From positions 2,542,001-2,606,000 of the forward strand of contig NZ_CP011454.1 in the NCBI RefSeq assembly GCF_000695095.2: a DNA stretch of 64,000 bases. The letters are read 5' to 3'. Of this stretch, positions 37,301-45,307 are shown in pieces. This DNA is from Gemmatimonas phototrophica (GTDB taxonomy: Bacteria; Gemmatimonadota; Gemmatimonadetes; Gemmatimonadales; Gemmatimonadaceae). A program made the position numbers and the translations under genes. Each line of letters begins with the position of its first letter. Positions within the stretch are counted from its first letter, which is position 1. The notes beneath the pieces were generated by a model that saw only the letters and a list, made by a program, of their open reading frames with translations, had not been told where the DNA came from and searched no databases.

Positions 37301-37992
37301 CCAATGCCGTGGGCGATCGTGTGCTGCCGGCCGGCGAGTATGTGGTGTTATCGGTGCGTGATACCGGAACGGGTATTTCCTCGGCCACCCTCGAGCAACT
37401 CTTCGAGCCCTTCTTCACCACCAAGGAGGTCAACGAAGGCAGTGGACTCGGCCTCGCCGTCGTGCAAGGCATCGTGGGACGCCACAACGGCGCCATTGCC
37501 GTGAGCAGCGTTGAAGGGGAAGGCACCACCTTCAGTGCCTGGTTCCCTGAGCATCGTGGCGACATGCCTCCTGCGATCACCGAAGCGGAGTTGCAGGGCG
37601 GCGGTGAAACCATTTTGCTCGCGGAAGACGACGCCAGTATTCGTCGTTTCGCCACGCGCATGCTGACCGATCACGGCTATCGGGTGCTCGACGCCGAAGA
37701 CGGCGCGGCGGCCATTGCGCTGGTCGGCAAGTCGATCGAAGCCATTGACCTGGTGCTCACCGACGTGTTAATGCCCAATGCCAACGGACTGGAACTCGCC
37801 CGACTCCTGCGTGCCGCTCGCCCCGATTTGCCGCTGGTGTTCATGACGGGCTACGCGGGGCTGGACGATCAAGCGCTCGCCGAACTGCGCGCCACTGGCC
37901 CAGTGCTGGCCAAGCCGTTTACACAGGAGACGCTGTTGCAGGTCGTCCAGCGCGCGCTGGAGGGACGCCGGTCTCGCGCGGGAATATCCTGA
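34318..37992 (+). CDS. Hybrid histidine kinase with periplasmic propeller, Y_Y_Y and receiver
   Basis: About 1224 residues from the ATG at 34318; in-frame GTGs at 34300 and 34267 are alternatives. After a signal/anchor the protein has a long two-component regulator-type propeller (about 70-700; repeated units such as GYLWLGTRRGLVRFDG and GALWISTDRGLAVREG), a Y_Y_Y domain (about 700-765), one transmembrane helix (about 770-790), a coiled coil, and a HisKA box GGVSHEINN with His near residue 860. HATPase_c follows (N box LVNLVKNARDAG, G boxes VRDTGTGI and EGSGLGLAVVQGI), then a receiver with phospho-acceptor Asp near 1147 (LVLTDVLMPNANG). The kinase senses a periplasmic ligand through the propeller. 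No DNA-binding output domain is fused, so a separate response regulator or histidine phosphotransfer protein is needed. Confidence 0.93.
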   Translation: MSRTCRVHIPTVRLLLQLLSRCARRFAGAALPMSMLVPAANLAQAQPVAEAMARAPEYVREVIDPDLGLPDTYIATVAQTPDGYLWLGTRRGLVRFDGLNTTLFDPRNTPALPASTINALSVDRTGALWISTDRGLAVREGSTFRRIAADQIPAGTTWEVVRDRRGRVWVSGSFGVRVGDGTRFTAVPGFNEHIYSLIEDQRGRIWMGGRKVLASYVEGETEPVRWAPSNQLRVYDMALAPDGSLWVGVREGAQQLDISDPARITLKTTVSTANAGALAQVWSMTIGPNGALWLGTDTRGVLRWDGEQLRPVDAGERKTIDPVWWLTRDLRGNVWAGTAGGLARYRSSAFRTVTAGLSATSTWSVRGDVNGTPWASTEDGQVSWFDGARWRPVFSGTINLAAPVLWPTPDGAMLASDSEGRLLRLTKSGVTDISARVGFPEGTLLSVFQDRDGAIIGTTSVGLLRSSEGRVDSLYRRAGLAARDEARVIMRDTSGRLLIGGRGLTIIDDVAVQRIGHREGLSDTAVLALHSTPHALWIATADSGLFVMRGSRVVSLSRANVRLGRGINGIMDDASGYLWLTTRSGLMRAAVAELLRASEDTTRSVAVRQFDRSDGLPTTDFNSDYQNQLFRDNSGRIWLPTYAGPVLLTPTAVVADTVPPQAHIESVQVDGVLQPLGAAIRLSGHPDRVEVTFSATNALVPRRVRAEFRILGVDSSWVDAGRRRTLSFGPLAGGRYRVEIRVAGEDGEWHPRVASIDIEVPRTLTEHGWFFPALTAVAGLLVFLFTRIRLATARARERELSNLVAERTADLEASRAGLEVRVAERTEALSRELAERYKLEQRLESSRRMASLGRLAGGVSHEINNALATVLGFAQLAQMASRNDERVHADLGEVVRAGRRAANITHQLLAFARQHHSALLPTSLETVVHDNLRSLQQLCAPIAVDVTAQPSLPLVNADVGQIEQLLVNLVKNARDAGTRDGHIRVSLTRHTLDTANAVGDRVLPAGEYVVLSVRDTGTGISSATLEQLFEPFFTTKEVNEGSGLGLAVVQGIVGRHNGAIAVSSVEGEGTTFSAWFPEHRGDMPPAITEAELQGGGETILLAEDDASIRRFATRMLTDHGYRVLDAEDGAAAIALVGKSIEAIDLVLTDVLMPNANGLELARLLRAARPDLPLVFMTGYAGLDDQALAELRATGPVLAKPFTQETLLQVVQRALEGRRSRAGIS

Positions 37993-38013
37993 CCGGTTGC
38001 TCCCTTCTGGTCT

Positions 38014-38688
38014 TCAGTTGAACTGTGCCTTGAACGCCGTCAGCTCAGCGCGCAATACGGCGACCTCCTGCTCAAGTGCTGTCACGCGCGACGCCAGGGA
38101 CTCGGCTTGCTCCCCTGTTGCTGGCGATGCGGGAGACGACACCAACGGCTCCCCCACCATTGTCTCACGCGACCCACTAGCCTCTGTCACCTCGCCAGCG
38201 AAGAGCTGGGCGTACCGCGCTTCCTTTTGTCCGGCCCGCCGCGGCAGGCGGGTCACTAGCGAGCCCGAATCTCTCGTCAGCAGCTGCTCGAGCAACTGCT
38301 CCACATCATCCAGTCCGGTAAAGGCCGCAAGGCGTGCGGTCCGTGTATGAAGCTCGCCCAAGGTTTGTGGGCCACGCAGCATGAGCACCCCCAGCAGCGC
38401 CAGTTCACGCGTATCGAGATCGATGGCTTCATCGAGCAAATGCAGGTATTTGGTGACGCGTGAGCCCGCCGGCTGAATGGCGCGCAATAGACTACGCCGA
38501 CGCAGCGTGACGATGGCGGTTCCCACCGCATCTTCGTCCAACTGCATGACCGGCTCGCGATTGGTCAGCTGATTGCAGGCCGCCACCAGCGCACTGAGCG
38601 TCAGCGGGTAGGTGTCCGGTGTCGTGGCCGCCTTTTCGATGAGCGCTCCGAGGACACGGACTTCGACGTGAGAAAGCGGAGGATGCAT
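38014..38688 (-). CDS. yceH: YceH/DUF480 family protein
   Basis: 224 residues from the ATG at 38688. It matches YceH: tandem winged-helix domains beginning HVEVRVLGALIEKAATTPDTYPLTLSALV and ending with a predicted coiled coil (ASRVTALEQEVAVLRAEL). The family is conserved, but its function is not established in general; nucleic-acid binding is suggested by the winged-helix fold. The upstream ATG at 38769 would add a Cys-rich stretch overlapping the tRNA-Pro terminator, so I did not use it. Confidence 0.92.
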   Translation of the reverse strand: MHPPLSHVEVRVLGALIEKAATTPDTYPLTLSALVAACNQLTNREPVMQLDEDAVGTAIVTLRRRSLLRAIQPAGSRVTKYLHLLDEAIDLDTRELALLGVLMLRGPQTLGELHTRTARLAAFTGLDDVEQLLEQLLTRDSGSLVTRLPRRAGQKEARYAQLFAGEVTEASGSRETMVGEPLVSSPASPATGEQAESLASRVTALEQEVAVLRAELTAFKAQFN

Positions 38689-38742
38689 ATAAGTGACCAC
38701 TCGTCGCGGGTATGCATAGCGGTGCCGGCACTTCGCCGGGCA

Positions 38743-38783
38743 CAAAAAACAAAACCCTCGCGACGACATAAGTCGTTGCGAGG
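38743..38783 (-). terminator. Terminator downstream of tRNA-Pro
   Basis: A 12-bp near-perfect stem (38756-38767 / 38772-38783, loop ATAA, one G-T pair) is followed on the minus strand by TTTTGTTTTTT. It sits 15 bases after the 3' end of the tRNA. Confidence 0.85.
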
Positions 38784-38798
38784 ATTTCGCTTACACAG

Positions 38799-38872
38799 TC
38801 GGGACGGCGGGATTCGAACCCGCGACCCCCTGAACCCCATTCAGGTGCGCTACCGGGCTGCGCTACGTCCCG
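38799..38872 (-). tRNA. tRNA-Pro (anticodon GGG)
   Basis: A full cloverleaf reads on the minus strand: acceptor CGGGACG/CGTCCCG with discriminator A, anticodon arm CCTGA-ATGGGGT-TCAGG (anticodon GGG, reads CCC/CCU), and T arm GCGGGTTCGAATCCCGC. The 3' CCA is not encoded. Confidence 0.96.
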
Positions 38873-39021
38873 TCGCGGCTGGACTACACCGCGAACAGAC
38901 TGAAGAACGTAACCCGAAGACCACTCCCTGACTAGCCCCCTCGACAATCCCATGCCGGCCTCCAAAGAGGGATACGCACCGGTTCGTTTGACTTCCGCAC
39001 CAGGTCTGGCAGCTTTCCCCT

Positions 39022-39801
39022 ATGCCCACCTTCCTGCTCCTCGTGCTCGCCGCCCTCGGGTTCGCCCCCACTGCCATGTCCTCGGCGGTGGCCCCGGTCC
39101 GGAAGAGTGTCGCCGTACTCAATTTCGACAACAATACCGGCAAGGCCGATTACGATCACCTTGGCCAGGGGCTGGCGGCCATGATGACCACCGATCTGGC
39201 GGCGGTTGATGACATCCAATTACTCGAGCGCCAGCGCCTGGCCGATGTCACCAAGGAAATTGACGCCCAGCGGTCAGGCTATTTCGACTCCACCACTGCC
39301 GTCAAAGTAGGGCGCCTTACCGGCGCCGAGTACATCGTGGTCGGCGCGTTGGCCGCTGTTGATCCGCAGCTGCGTATCGATACTCGCATTGTGCGCGTGC
39401 AGACCGGCGCCATTGTGAAGAGCGCACGGGTCACCGGCAAACAGGAAGAGTTCTTCGACCTGCAGCAGCGGTTGGTGAAGCAGCTGGTGAAGGACTTGGG
39501 CATTGCCCTCACCCCCGAGAGCGAGGCCAAGCTGGACGCGCGGCAAGCCTCCAATCGCATCGACGAACTGGATGCCATGGTGCGGCTGTCGAATGCCATG
39601 AGCCTGGCCGACGCCGGCGACTATGGCTCGGCCACCATGAAGATCGCGCCGGTGGTCGCCATGTATCCGAACAGCACCTTCGTGAAAATGACCGCGGACG
39701 AGATCAAGCGACGCGCCTCGCGGGCATCAGAGACCAAAGCGAAAACCAAGATCAACGAAGGCGTCAACAAACTGATCAAGAAGAAATGGCCGCCGGCGTA
39801 A
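39022..39801 (+). CDS. Secreted CsgG/HfaB-like protein
   Basis: 259 residues with a signal peptide (LLLVLAALGFAPTAMSS). The body fits the CsgG/FlgO-type alpha/beta domain: VAVLNFDNNTGKADYDHLGQGLAAMMTTDL, then LLERQRLADVTKEI and GAEYIVVGALAAVDPQLRIDTRIVRV. CsgG proteins form outer-membrane export channels for curli-like fibres. Family members without a lipobox, as here, may simply be periplasmic. The C-terminal 60 residues (after RLSNAMSLADAGDY) look like a TPR-like helical tail that ends in a lysine-rich stretch. No csgA/B homologues are near, so a curli role is not supported. Confidence 0.8.
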   Translation: MPTFLLLVLAALGFAPTAMSSAVAPVRKSVAVLNFDNNTGKADYDHLGQGLAAMMTTDLAAVDDIQLLERQRLADVTKEIDAQRSGYFDSTTAVKVGRLTGAEYIVVGALAAVDPQLRIDTRIVRVQTGAIVKSARVTGKQEEFFDLQQRLVKQLVKDLGIALTPESEAKLDARQASNRIDELDAMVRLSNAMSLADAGDYGSATMKIAPVVAMYPNSTFVKMTADEIKRRASRASETKAKTKINEGVNKLIKKKWPPA

Positions 39802-39833
39802 CGCGGAACGCGAAACGCGTAACGCGAAACGCG
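39799..39833. repeat. Five tandem NAACGCG heptamers
   Basis: TAACGCG, GAACGCG, AAACGCG, TAACGCG and AAACGCG follow without gaps. The first copy contains the stop codon of the CsgG-like gene. The array fills the left half of the convergent gap with the sensor kinase that ends at 39861. Confidence 0.9.
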
Positions 39834-39860
39834 CCGCACCCCGGGGACGACGCTCTCCAT

Positions 39861-42800
39861 TCAGCGCCGCAGCGTCATTGACAGGGCCTCGTCCACCCGC
39901 TTTTTCAGCATGGCCAGTTCCACGGGTTTGAGCATCACGGCGTGGGCGCGCGCCGCTGCAATCCGCTCAGGCGTCAGCCGGTGACTGAATCCCGTGAGAA
40001 TGAGCACGGGCAAGTCGCCACGCAGCGCATGAACCGCTTCGGCCAGCAGGTCCCCGGTCATCCCCGGCATCGTCTGGTCCGTGATGAGCAGATCAACCGA
40101 GGAGGGTTGCTGCTGAATGAAGTGCAGTGCCGCCTCCGGATTATTGAAGACGTGCACCAGATGGCCATAGTGCTGCAGCGCACGCTCCACCACGCTGGCC
40201 ACTGCCGGCTCGTCATCGACCACCACAATGGTGGTGCCAGCATACGGACTGTCCTCGAGCACGTCGAGCATCTCCCCTCCCTCTTCGCGAGGCTCCAGGA
40301 TTCCTGCGGGCTCCGGCTCGCTGGCTGACTCGTCGTCGAGCAGCGCCGTGGGGTCGAGATCCTCGTCCCAGAGCCCTTCTATGACCGCTTCCGGAAAGCG
40401 AATCTCGAAGGTAGTCCCCTGCCCCTCCTCACTGAAGACGTCGGCACGTCCCTCGTGCGACACCACAATGCCGTGCACCACGGCCATGCCCAGGCCGGTC
40501 CCTTCACCGGTAGGCTTGGTGGTGAAGAAGGGCTCGAAGATCCGGGAACGGACGTCCTCCGACATACCCTCTCCGGTATCCCGCACCTGCAACACGACCA
40601 CCCGCCCACTGGGGTGCGGTTGCCCGTCCGGCACGTCACGCGATGTCAGCGACAAGGTGAGAAGACCATTGGTCTTGCTGCGCATCGCGTATTCGGCATT
40701 GGACACCAGATTCAGCAACAGCTGCTGTAATTGGGTGGGATCACCCATCATGAGATGCTGTTCTTCGGCGCCCTCAATGACCAGCTGCACCGTGCGCGGA
40801 ATCATGCGCCGCAGCAAAGGCAGCAAATCGAGCAACAGGCGCGACAGATTCACATACTCACGCGTGGGTGTGGATCGCCGCGAGAACGTCAGGATCTGCC
40901 GCACGATATCGCGCGCACGATCGGAGGCGTCGAGAATGGCCCCCAGATTATCGTCGTTGCTCCGCCCGCGCTTCAGTGCGGTGCGGGCCAATTCGGCATT
41001 GCCACGAATGACGCCAAGCAGATTGTTGAAGTCGTGCGCAACGCCGCCGGCCAACGTGCCCAGCGATTCCAGCTTTTGCGCTTCCCGCACCTGTGCCTGA
41101 AACCAAGCACGCTCGGCTTCCGCCTTCCGCACTTCCGTCAGATCGCGCACCACCACGTGCTGCAACACACGATCGGCCGCTGGTACCTCCGTGATGGTGA
41201 AGTGCACGGGCACGGAAGCGTCACCCTGAGGGATGGCCCATTCCCCCGAGACGCGAACGCCCGGCGCAGTAGCCGCCTCGCCAAACAGGGATTGTACCGT
41301 CTTTCCCTCCAGACTCTCCGGAGATGTCGCTCCGAAAAGTCGTGCTGCCACCGCGTTGCCCGCCTGCACTTTGCCGTCTTCCAGCAGCAGGTGCCCATCA
41401 AGCGCCTGCTCAAAAATTGCGCGAAAGCGCCGCTCACTGTCACGCGCGCGCCGTTCACTGGCCAACAGTTGCCCGGCACTTTCGCGAATCGTGCGCACGC
41501 GCCAGCGATAGGCGATGGTGAGCAGTAACACTCCCCACAGCACATAAATGATGCGGGCGGGCCACGTCTGCCAATTGGGGGTGAGCACGGAGAAGCTGCG
41601 CTGTACCGGCCCGTACTCGCGACCGGCCCAATCGTATGCCCATACGGACAACTCGTACTTGCCGGGGGCGAGATCGTGGTAATACCGATTGGGAATATCG
41701 AGCCATTCCCCTTCCACCGGATCACTGATCACGTCGGCCGTGGGCGACGGCCACTCGGCCTTGCCGTTGAGCCGCACCCTGAATCGCGTCAGTTCTTCGC
41801 GATGAAAGGTGAGCAGCATGGGCTCAATGTGCACATCGTTTTCATCCGGCCCGAGCACATCATCCTGACCGATGGTTCTGCCGCGTGCTTCGGAGGAAAT
41901 CCGCAACGTCAACCGAGCGGGCGGCAGCATCGAGGCACGCGACAGGTCGACCAGACCGACACCAAACGTCGTGCCCACCCATACGACATTGGCAGCACTG
42001 CTGGTGGCCATACTGACCACACCATTGGCTGGCAACCCGTCGGCGTCGGACACCTGGGTCAAGACCCGCCACTTGTCCGGCGTGGGCGCCGCGATATCGA
42101 AAACGGCCAAACCAGTAAACGTGGACACCGCGATCCGTCCCTCGCTCAGGCACGCCATATCCGTCACGCCGAGATTGCTCAGCACGCGGGCGAGACTCCC
42201 GGGAAGAGGCTGCCATTCGGTGTTCGTCGCGGTACGCCACAGCACCCCATGGTCACTATCCAGGGCGAAAATCCGCGACTGGCCGGCAGAGGTGGTGGTG
42301 CAGATCCGTCGGACCGCACCAAGACCGACTCCGGCCATGTTCGCCAGCGGGAACGTCTCCACCCGCACGTCATTGCCGCGCACGACCTGCACGCGTTGCC
42401 GACCGCCGAGGTAGACCACAGCGGTCGCCCCCTCGCGGCCGTCGGCCACGGCGGTGAGGGTATCCGCGATGTGAGGCCACCACGCATCCCAGCGTTCACC
42501 GCTCCAGCGCCGCACACCCTTCGTGGTGGCGGCAAGGAGTGTATTCTGGCCGTCGGGCAGCGTGACCCGCGCCATCTGGTTTACGCGAGCGCCGTCGAGT
42601 CCCTGCTCCAACCGTTCGAACCGCCCCCCACGCAGTCGCATCGGTGTGCCGTCTGCCAGCACCACAACGGCCGAAGCCGCTGCCGCAGCGGCCCCCGTAG
42701 CGCCAGGTGCGGCCAACGAGATACGCTGAATCTGGGTAATGAGTCCCTCGCCGACCGCGCGGTCCAGCGGGAACTGTTGTGTCCGACCATCGGCGGCCAC

Positions 42801-44000
42801 ATACAACACGCCCCGATCCTGCGTTCCCACCCACAAGTCGTCGCGTCCGTTGGCTCCGCGTTCCGCAAACACCGCCGAGATAAAGGACGCCGCCTGATCG
42901 TTGGGAACGTCCAGCGTTCCGGCCACGCCGTGCGAGAGGCGTACAAGATACCCGCTGCGCGAAGACGCATAGACGGCCGTGCCACCACCATGCCCCTGCA
43001 CGGCCTTGAGCAACGTGATGGTTCCGTGTCGCTCCGAGATACTGGTGGGTAACGGGCGCCAGGACTCATTGCGCCAGCGTTGCACCTCGCCGTTCTTCAG
43101 CCCAACCCACAATTCATCGACGTCTCCCATGGTGGCGACCACGGCGAGCCGGTAGACATCGCGAGGCGAGTCGGGAATGCGAGAAAAGCGATCGCTCCCT
43201 GCGGCGCGGTCCAGCACAAATACGCCAGCCGAACCCGAGGCAAAGACACGACCACCGCTCGCTCCTGACTGCGGCAGAACAAACTGCACATCCGGCGACG
43301 TGAGCCCCTGTGCCGCGCCATACAAGGTCCATTGCCCCGCATGCAGTCGGGCCAGCCCGCCCAGCGAGCTGGCGGCCCACAGCTCCGGTGTGCCGTCAGC
43401 GGCAATGCCGGGCGACACCATCATGCCCAGCGGATTCATCGCGGCCGGCAACGACAGCGACACGAATCGCTCGCCGTTGTAATACGAAACGCCGCGTGAC
43501 GTTCCCGCGATGACGCGCGGCGTTCCATCGATAGCGCGTGACTCGGCAAGACTGAAGACCACATCCCCAGCCAACCCGTCTGCCTGACGAAAAATCTTCC
43601 AGGCGCCCCCGCGCGGACGATACGCGAGCCCACGGCGCGTCCCCACCCATCGTCCACCATCCCCCTGCAACAGGAGCGAGCGCACTTGCTGGTTCTCGAA
43701 CCCCTCGGGAAGGACTTCCCGCCGCCACTGGCCACCAACATAGGAATACACACCGTCGTCGGCGCCCAGCCAAGGCAGTCCGTTCCGGTCGAGTTCCATA
43801 GCAAACACCGTGGATGCCCTGAGCCCGGCCGCGGCGTCAATTCGCCGTTCAGCGTAGACCTGCAGTCGCTGCCCGGCGGGGATGACGTCCCACATGGATC
43901 GCCGGTCCGTGGCGGGCACTCCCTGCGCGTGGACCACCGACGGGCCACGAGCCAGCAGCGTGGCCGCAACGAGAGCACAACAGATGAACAGCGAGCGCAT
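39861..44000 (-). CDS. Hybrid histidine kinase with periplasmic propeller, PAS and receiver
   Basis: About 1379 residues from the ATG at 44000; GTG/ATG starts up to 44024 are in frame. Order: signal peptide (SLFICCALVAATLLARGPSV), a propeller region of about 650 residues, a Y_Y_Y domain (about 730-810), a transmembrane helix (near 820), a PAS domain (about 850-950), HisKA with GGVAHDFNN and His near 988, HATPase_c (LLNLVSNAEYAM, VRDTGEGMS, GTGLGMAVVHGI), then a receiver with Asp near 1307 (LLITDQTMPGMTG). It has the same overall plan as the kinase at 34318 plus a PAS domain, but is not a recent duplicate. It is the last gene after CDF, PNPOx-like and PPK2, 24 bases downstream of PPK2. Confidence 0.93.
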   Translation of the reverse strand: MRSLFICCALVAATLLARGPSVVHAQGVPATDRRSMWDVIPAGQRLQVYAERRIDAAAGLRASTVFAMELDRNGLPWLGADDGVYSYVGGQWRREVLPEGFENQQVRSLLLQGDGGRWVGTRRGLAYRPRGGAWKIFRQADGLAGDVVFSLAESRAIDGTPRVIAGTSRGVSYYNGERFVSLSLPAAMNPLGMMVSPGIAADGTPELWAASSLGGLARLHAGQWTLYGAAQGLTSPDVQFVLPQSGASGGRVFASGSAGVFVLDRAAGSDRFSRIPDSPRDVYRLAVVATMGDVDELWVGLKNGEVQRWRNESWRPLPTSISERHGTITLLKAVQGHGGGTAVYASSRSGYLVRLSHGVAGTLDVPNDQAASFISAVFAERGANGRDDLWVGTQDRGVLYVAADGRTQQFPLDRAVGEGLITQIQRISLAAPGATGAAAAAASAVVVLADGTPMRLRGGRFERLEQGLDGARVNQMARVTLPDGQNTLLAATTKGVRRWSGERWDAWWPHIADTLTAVADGREGATAVVYLGGRQRVQVVRGNDVRVETFPLANMAGVGLGAVRRICTTTSAGQSRIFALDSDHGVLWRTATNTEWQPLPGSLARVLSNLGVTDMACLSEGRIAVSTFTGLAVFDIAAPTPDKWRVLTQVSDADGLPANGVVSMATSSAANVVWVGTTFGVGLVDLSRASMLPPARLTLRISSEARGRTIGQDDVLGPDENDVHIEPMLLTFHREELTRFRVRLNGKAEWPSPTADVISDPVEGEWLDIPNRYYHDLAPGKYELSVWAYDWAGREYGPVQRSFSVLTPNWQTWPARIIYVLWGVLLLTIAYRWRVRTIRESAGQLLASERRARDSERRFRAIFEQALDGHLLLEDGKVQAGNAVAARLFGATSPESLEGKTVQSLFGEAATAPGVRVSGEWAIPQGDASVPVHFTITEVPAADRVLQHVVVRDLTEVRKAEAERAWFQAQVREAQKLESLGTLAGGVAHDFNNLLGVIRGNAELARTALKRGRSNDDNLGAILDASDRARDIVRQILTFSRRSTPTREYVNLSRLLLDLLPLLRRMIPRTVQLVIEGAEEQHLMMGDPTQLQQLLLNLVSNAEYAMRSKTNGLLTLSLTSRDVPDGQPHPSGRVVVLQVRDTGEGMSEDVRSRIFEPFFTTKPTGEGTGLGMAVVHGIVVSHEGRADVFSEEGQGTTFEIRFPEAVIEGLWDEDLDPTALLDDESASEPEPAGILEPREEGGEMLDVLEDSPYAGTTIVVVDDEPAVASVVERALQHYGHLVHVFNNPEAALHFIQQQPSSVDLLITDQTMPGMTGDLLAEAVHALRGDLPVLILTGFSHRLTPERIAAARAHAVMLKPVELAMLKKRVDEALSMTLRR

Positions 44001-44024
44001 GGTCACGATGGGCAATGCCAACAA

Positions 44025-44855
44025 CTATGTGAAGTTCCGCGCGGCGTCGCGCACCGCCGGCTGCATGGACGGATAGGTCGGGTGCAGCGCTTGCAGAGTG
44101 TCGACGAGCATTTGGGCCACGAGGTAATTGCGGACCGCCTTTTCATCGGACGGCACAACATACCACGGGGCGGACGGCGTGCTGCATTTGCTCAGCACAT
44201 CCCGGTACGCCTCGGTGTAATCGTCCCACAACGCACGGTCGTCCAGGTCCTCCACACGGAACTTCCAGTTCTTCCGCGGATCATCCAGGCGCGAGAGCAA
44301 CCGCTCGCGCTGTTCGTCCTGCGAGATGTGCAGAAAACACTTCCGGATGACCACCCCATTGGCGTGCAGCATGGACTCGAAATGATTGATCTGCTCGAAG
44401 CGCTCTTTCCAGATCGATTCCGGCGCCAGCTTGCGGACGCGCACCGCCAACACATCTTCATAGTGTGAGCGGTTGAAGACGCCGATCATGCCGCGCGGCG
44501 GCACGACCTGATGGACTCGCCAGAGAAAATCATGTCGGAGCTCCAGCGCAGTGGGCGGGCCAAACGCCGCAACACGTACGCCGGTAGGATTGAACGCCCC
44601 GTACACGCTCTTGATGACGCCATCTTTCCCCGACGCGTCACGCCCCTGCAGAATGAGCAGGAGGGAGTGACGGCCATCAGCGTGAAAGGCGTCCTGCAGA
44701 TCAGTCAGCTGCGTCAGCAGCTCACGCGTCAGCGCCTCGAGTTCCTTCTTGTCCGGTGCCCCGTCAACGCGCGCCGCCTTGTTCCCAAGAGGGACCCGCT
44801 CGGAGCCCTCCACGGCATGCAGTCGCAACTCATTGTGTGAACCGCCGTTCGCCAT
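44025..44855 (-). CDS. ppk2: PPK2-family polyphosphate kinase
   Basis: 276 residues. Walker A is GRDASGKDG (residues 71-79) after LLLILQ, and the lid/Walker B region is GVFNRSHYEDVL (126-137). The conserved VPPRGMIG, KCFLHISQDEQRERL and SAPWYVVPSDEK segments are all there. PPK2 enzymes use polyphosphate to phosphorylate nucleotides, or the reverse; the nucleotide preference of this one cannot be read with certainty. Its start shares base 44855 with the stop of the PNPOx-like gene, so the operon is CDF transporter, PNPOx-like, PPK2, then sensor kinase. Confidence 0.95.
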   Translation of the reverse strand: MANGGSHNELRLHAVEGSERVPLGNKAARVDGAPDKKELEALTRELLTQLTDLQDAFHADGRHSLLLILQGRDASGKDGVIKSVYGAFNPTGVRVAAFGPPTALELRHDFLWRVHQVVPPRGMIGVFNRSHYEDVLAVRVRKLAPESIWKERFEQINHFESMLHANGVVIRKCFLHISQDEQRERLLSRLDDPRKNWKFRVEDLDDRALWDDYTEAYRDVLSKCSTPSAPWYVVPSDEKAVRNYLVAQMLVDTLQALHPTYPSMQPAVRDAARNFT

Positions 44856-45307
44856 CAGCGCTTCCCGGAGTGTGCGGAGCGCCCCTGCATGTCTTCGGCA
44901 GGCAGCATGAACACGAGGTCACGATCTGGCGTGGGATCGTTGGGACCGAAAGCCTCGGGCACAAGGGATCGAACTACCTGCACCCCCAGTGCGAACCGCT
45001 CCTGATCCTGCACACTGCCGTCCGGATCAGGAAATTCCACGCGACCGTGCACCACCACGCTCTGCCAGGTGAACAACGCGTCGACTTTATCCACTTCAAA
45101 CGCGACCCAGGGATGGTGTGCGAGAATTTGCACTTTGGTGCCGTGCTGGGTACGCCCCCAGATGTAGCCTTCATGATACACGTAGTGCACGGGTTCAATA
45201 TCCACCCGGTCACGGAACGTAAAGGCGAGACGCCCAACGTTCTGTGAGGCGAGCAGCGCCTGGCACTCTGGCGTGGTCAGCACGGAAAATGTCGGCATGG
45301 ACATCAT
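44855..45307 (-). CDS. PNPOx-like flavin/split-barrel protein
   Basis: 150 residues with the pyridoxamine 5'-phosphate oxidase-like split barrel: VGRLAFTFRDRVDIEPVHYVY, YIWGRTQHGTKVQIL, HPWVAFEVDKV and VVVHGRVEFPDP. This pattern is typical of the NimA/PNPOx-like group that bind FMN or heme, rather than of PdxH itself. It overlaps the CDF stop by four bases (ATGA) and PPK2 by one base. Confidence 0.85.
   Translation of the reverse strand: MMSMPTFSVLTTPECQALLASQNVGRLAFTFRDRVDIEPVHYVYHEGYIWGRTQHGTKVQILAHHPWVAFEVDKVDALFTWQSVVVHGRVEFPDPDGSVQDQERFALGVQVVRSLVPEAFGPNDPTPDRDLVFMLPAEDMQGRSAHSGKR

Noticed and set aside
39022-39801. Curli secretion role for the CsgG-like gene
   Set aside because: No lipobox and no neighbouring curli fibre or accessory genes; only the general family is supported.
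41676-43052. A 458-codon plus-strand frame
   Set aside because: It is antisense to the propeller part of the sensor kinase at 39861-44000, without motifs.
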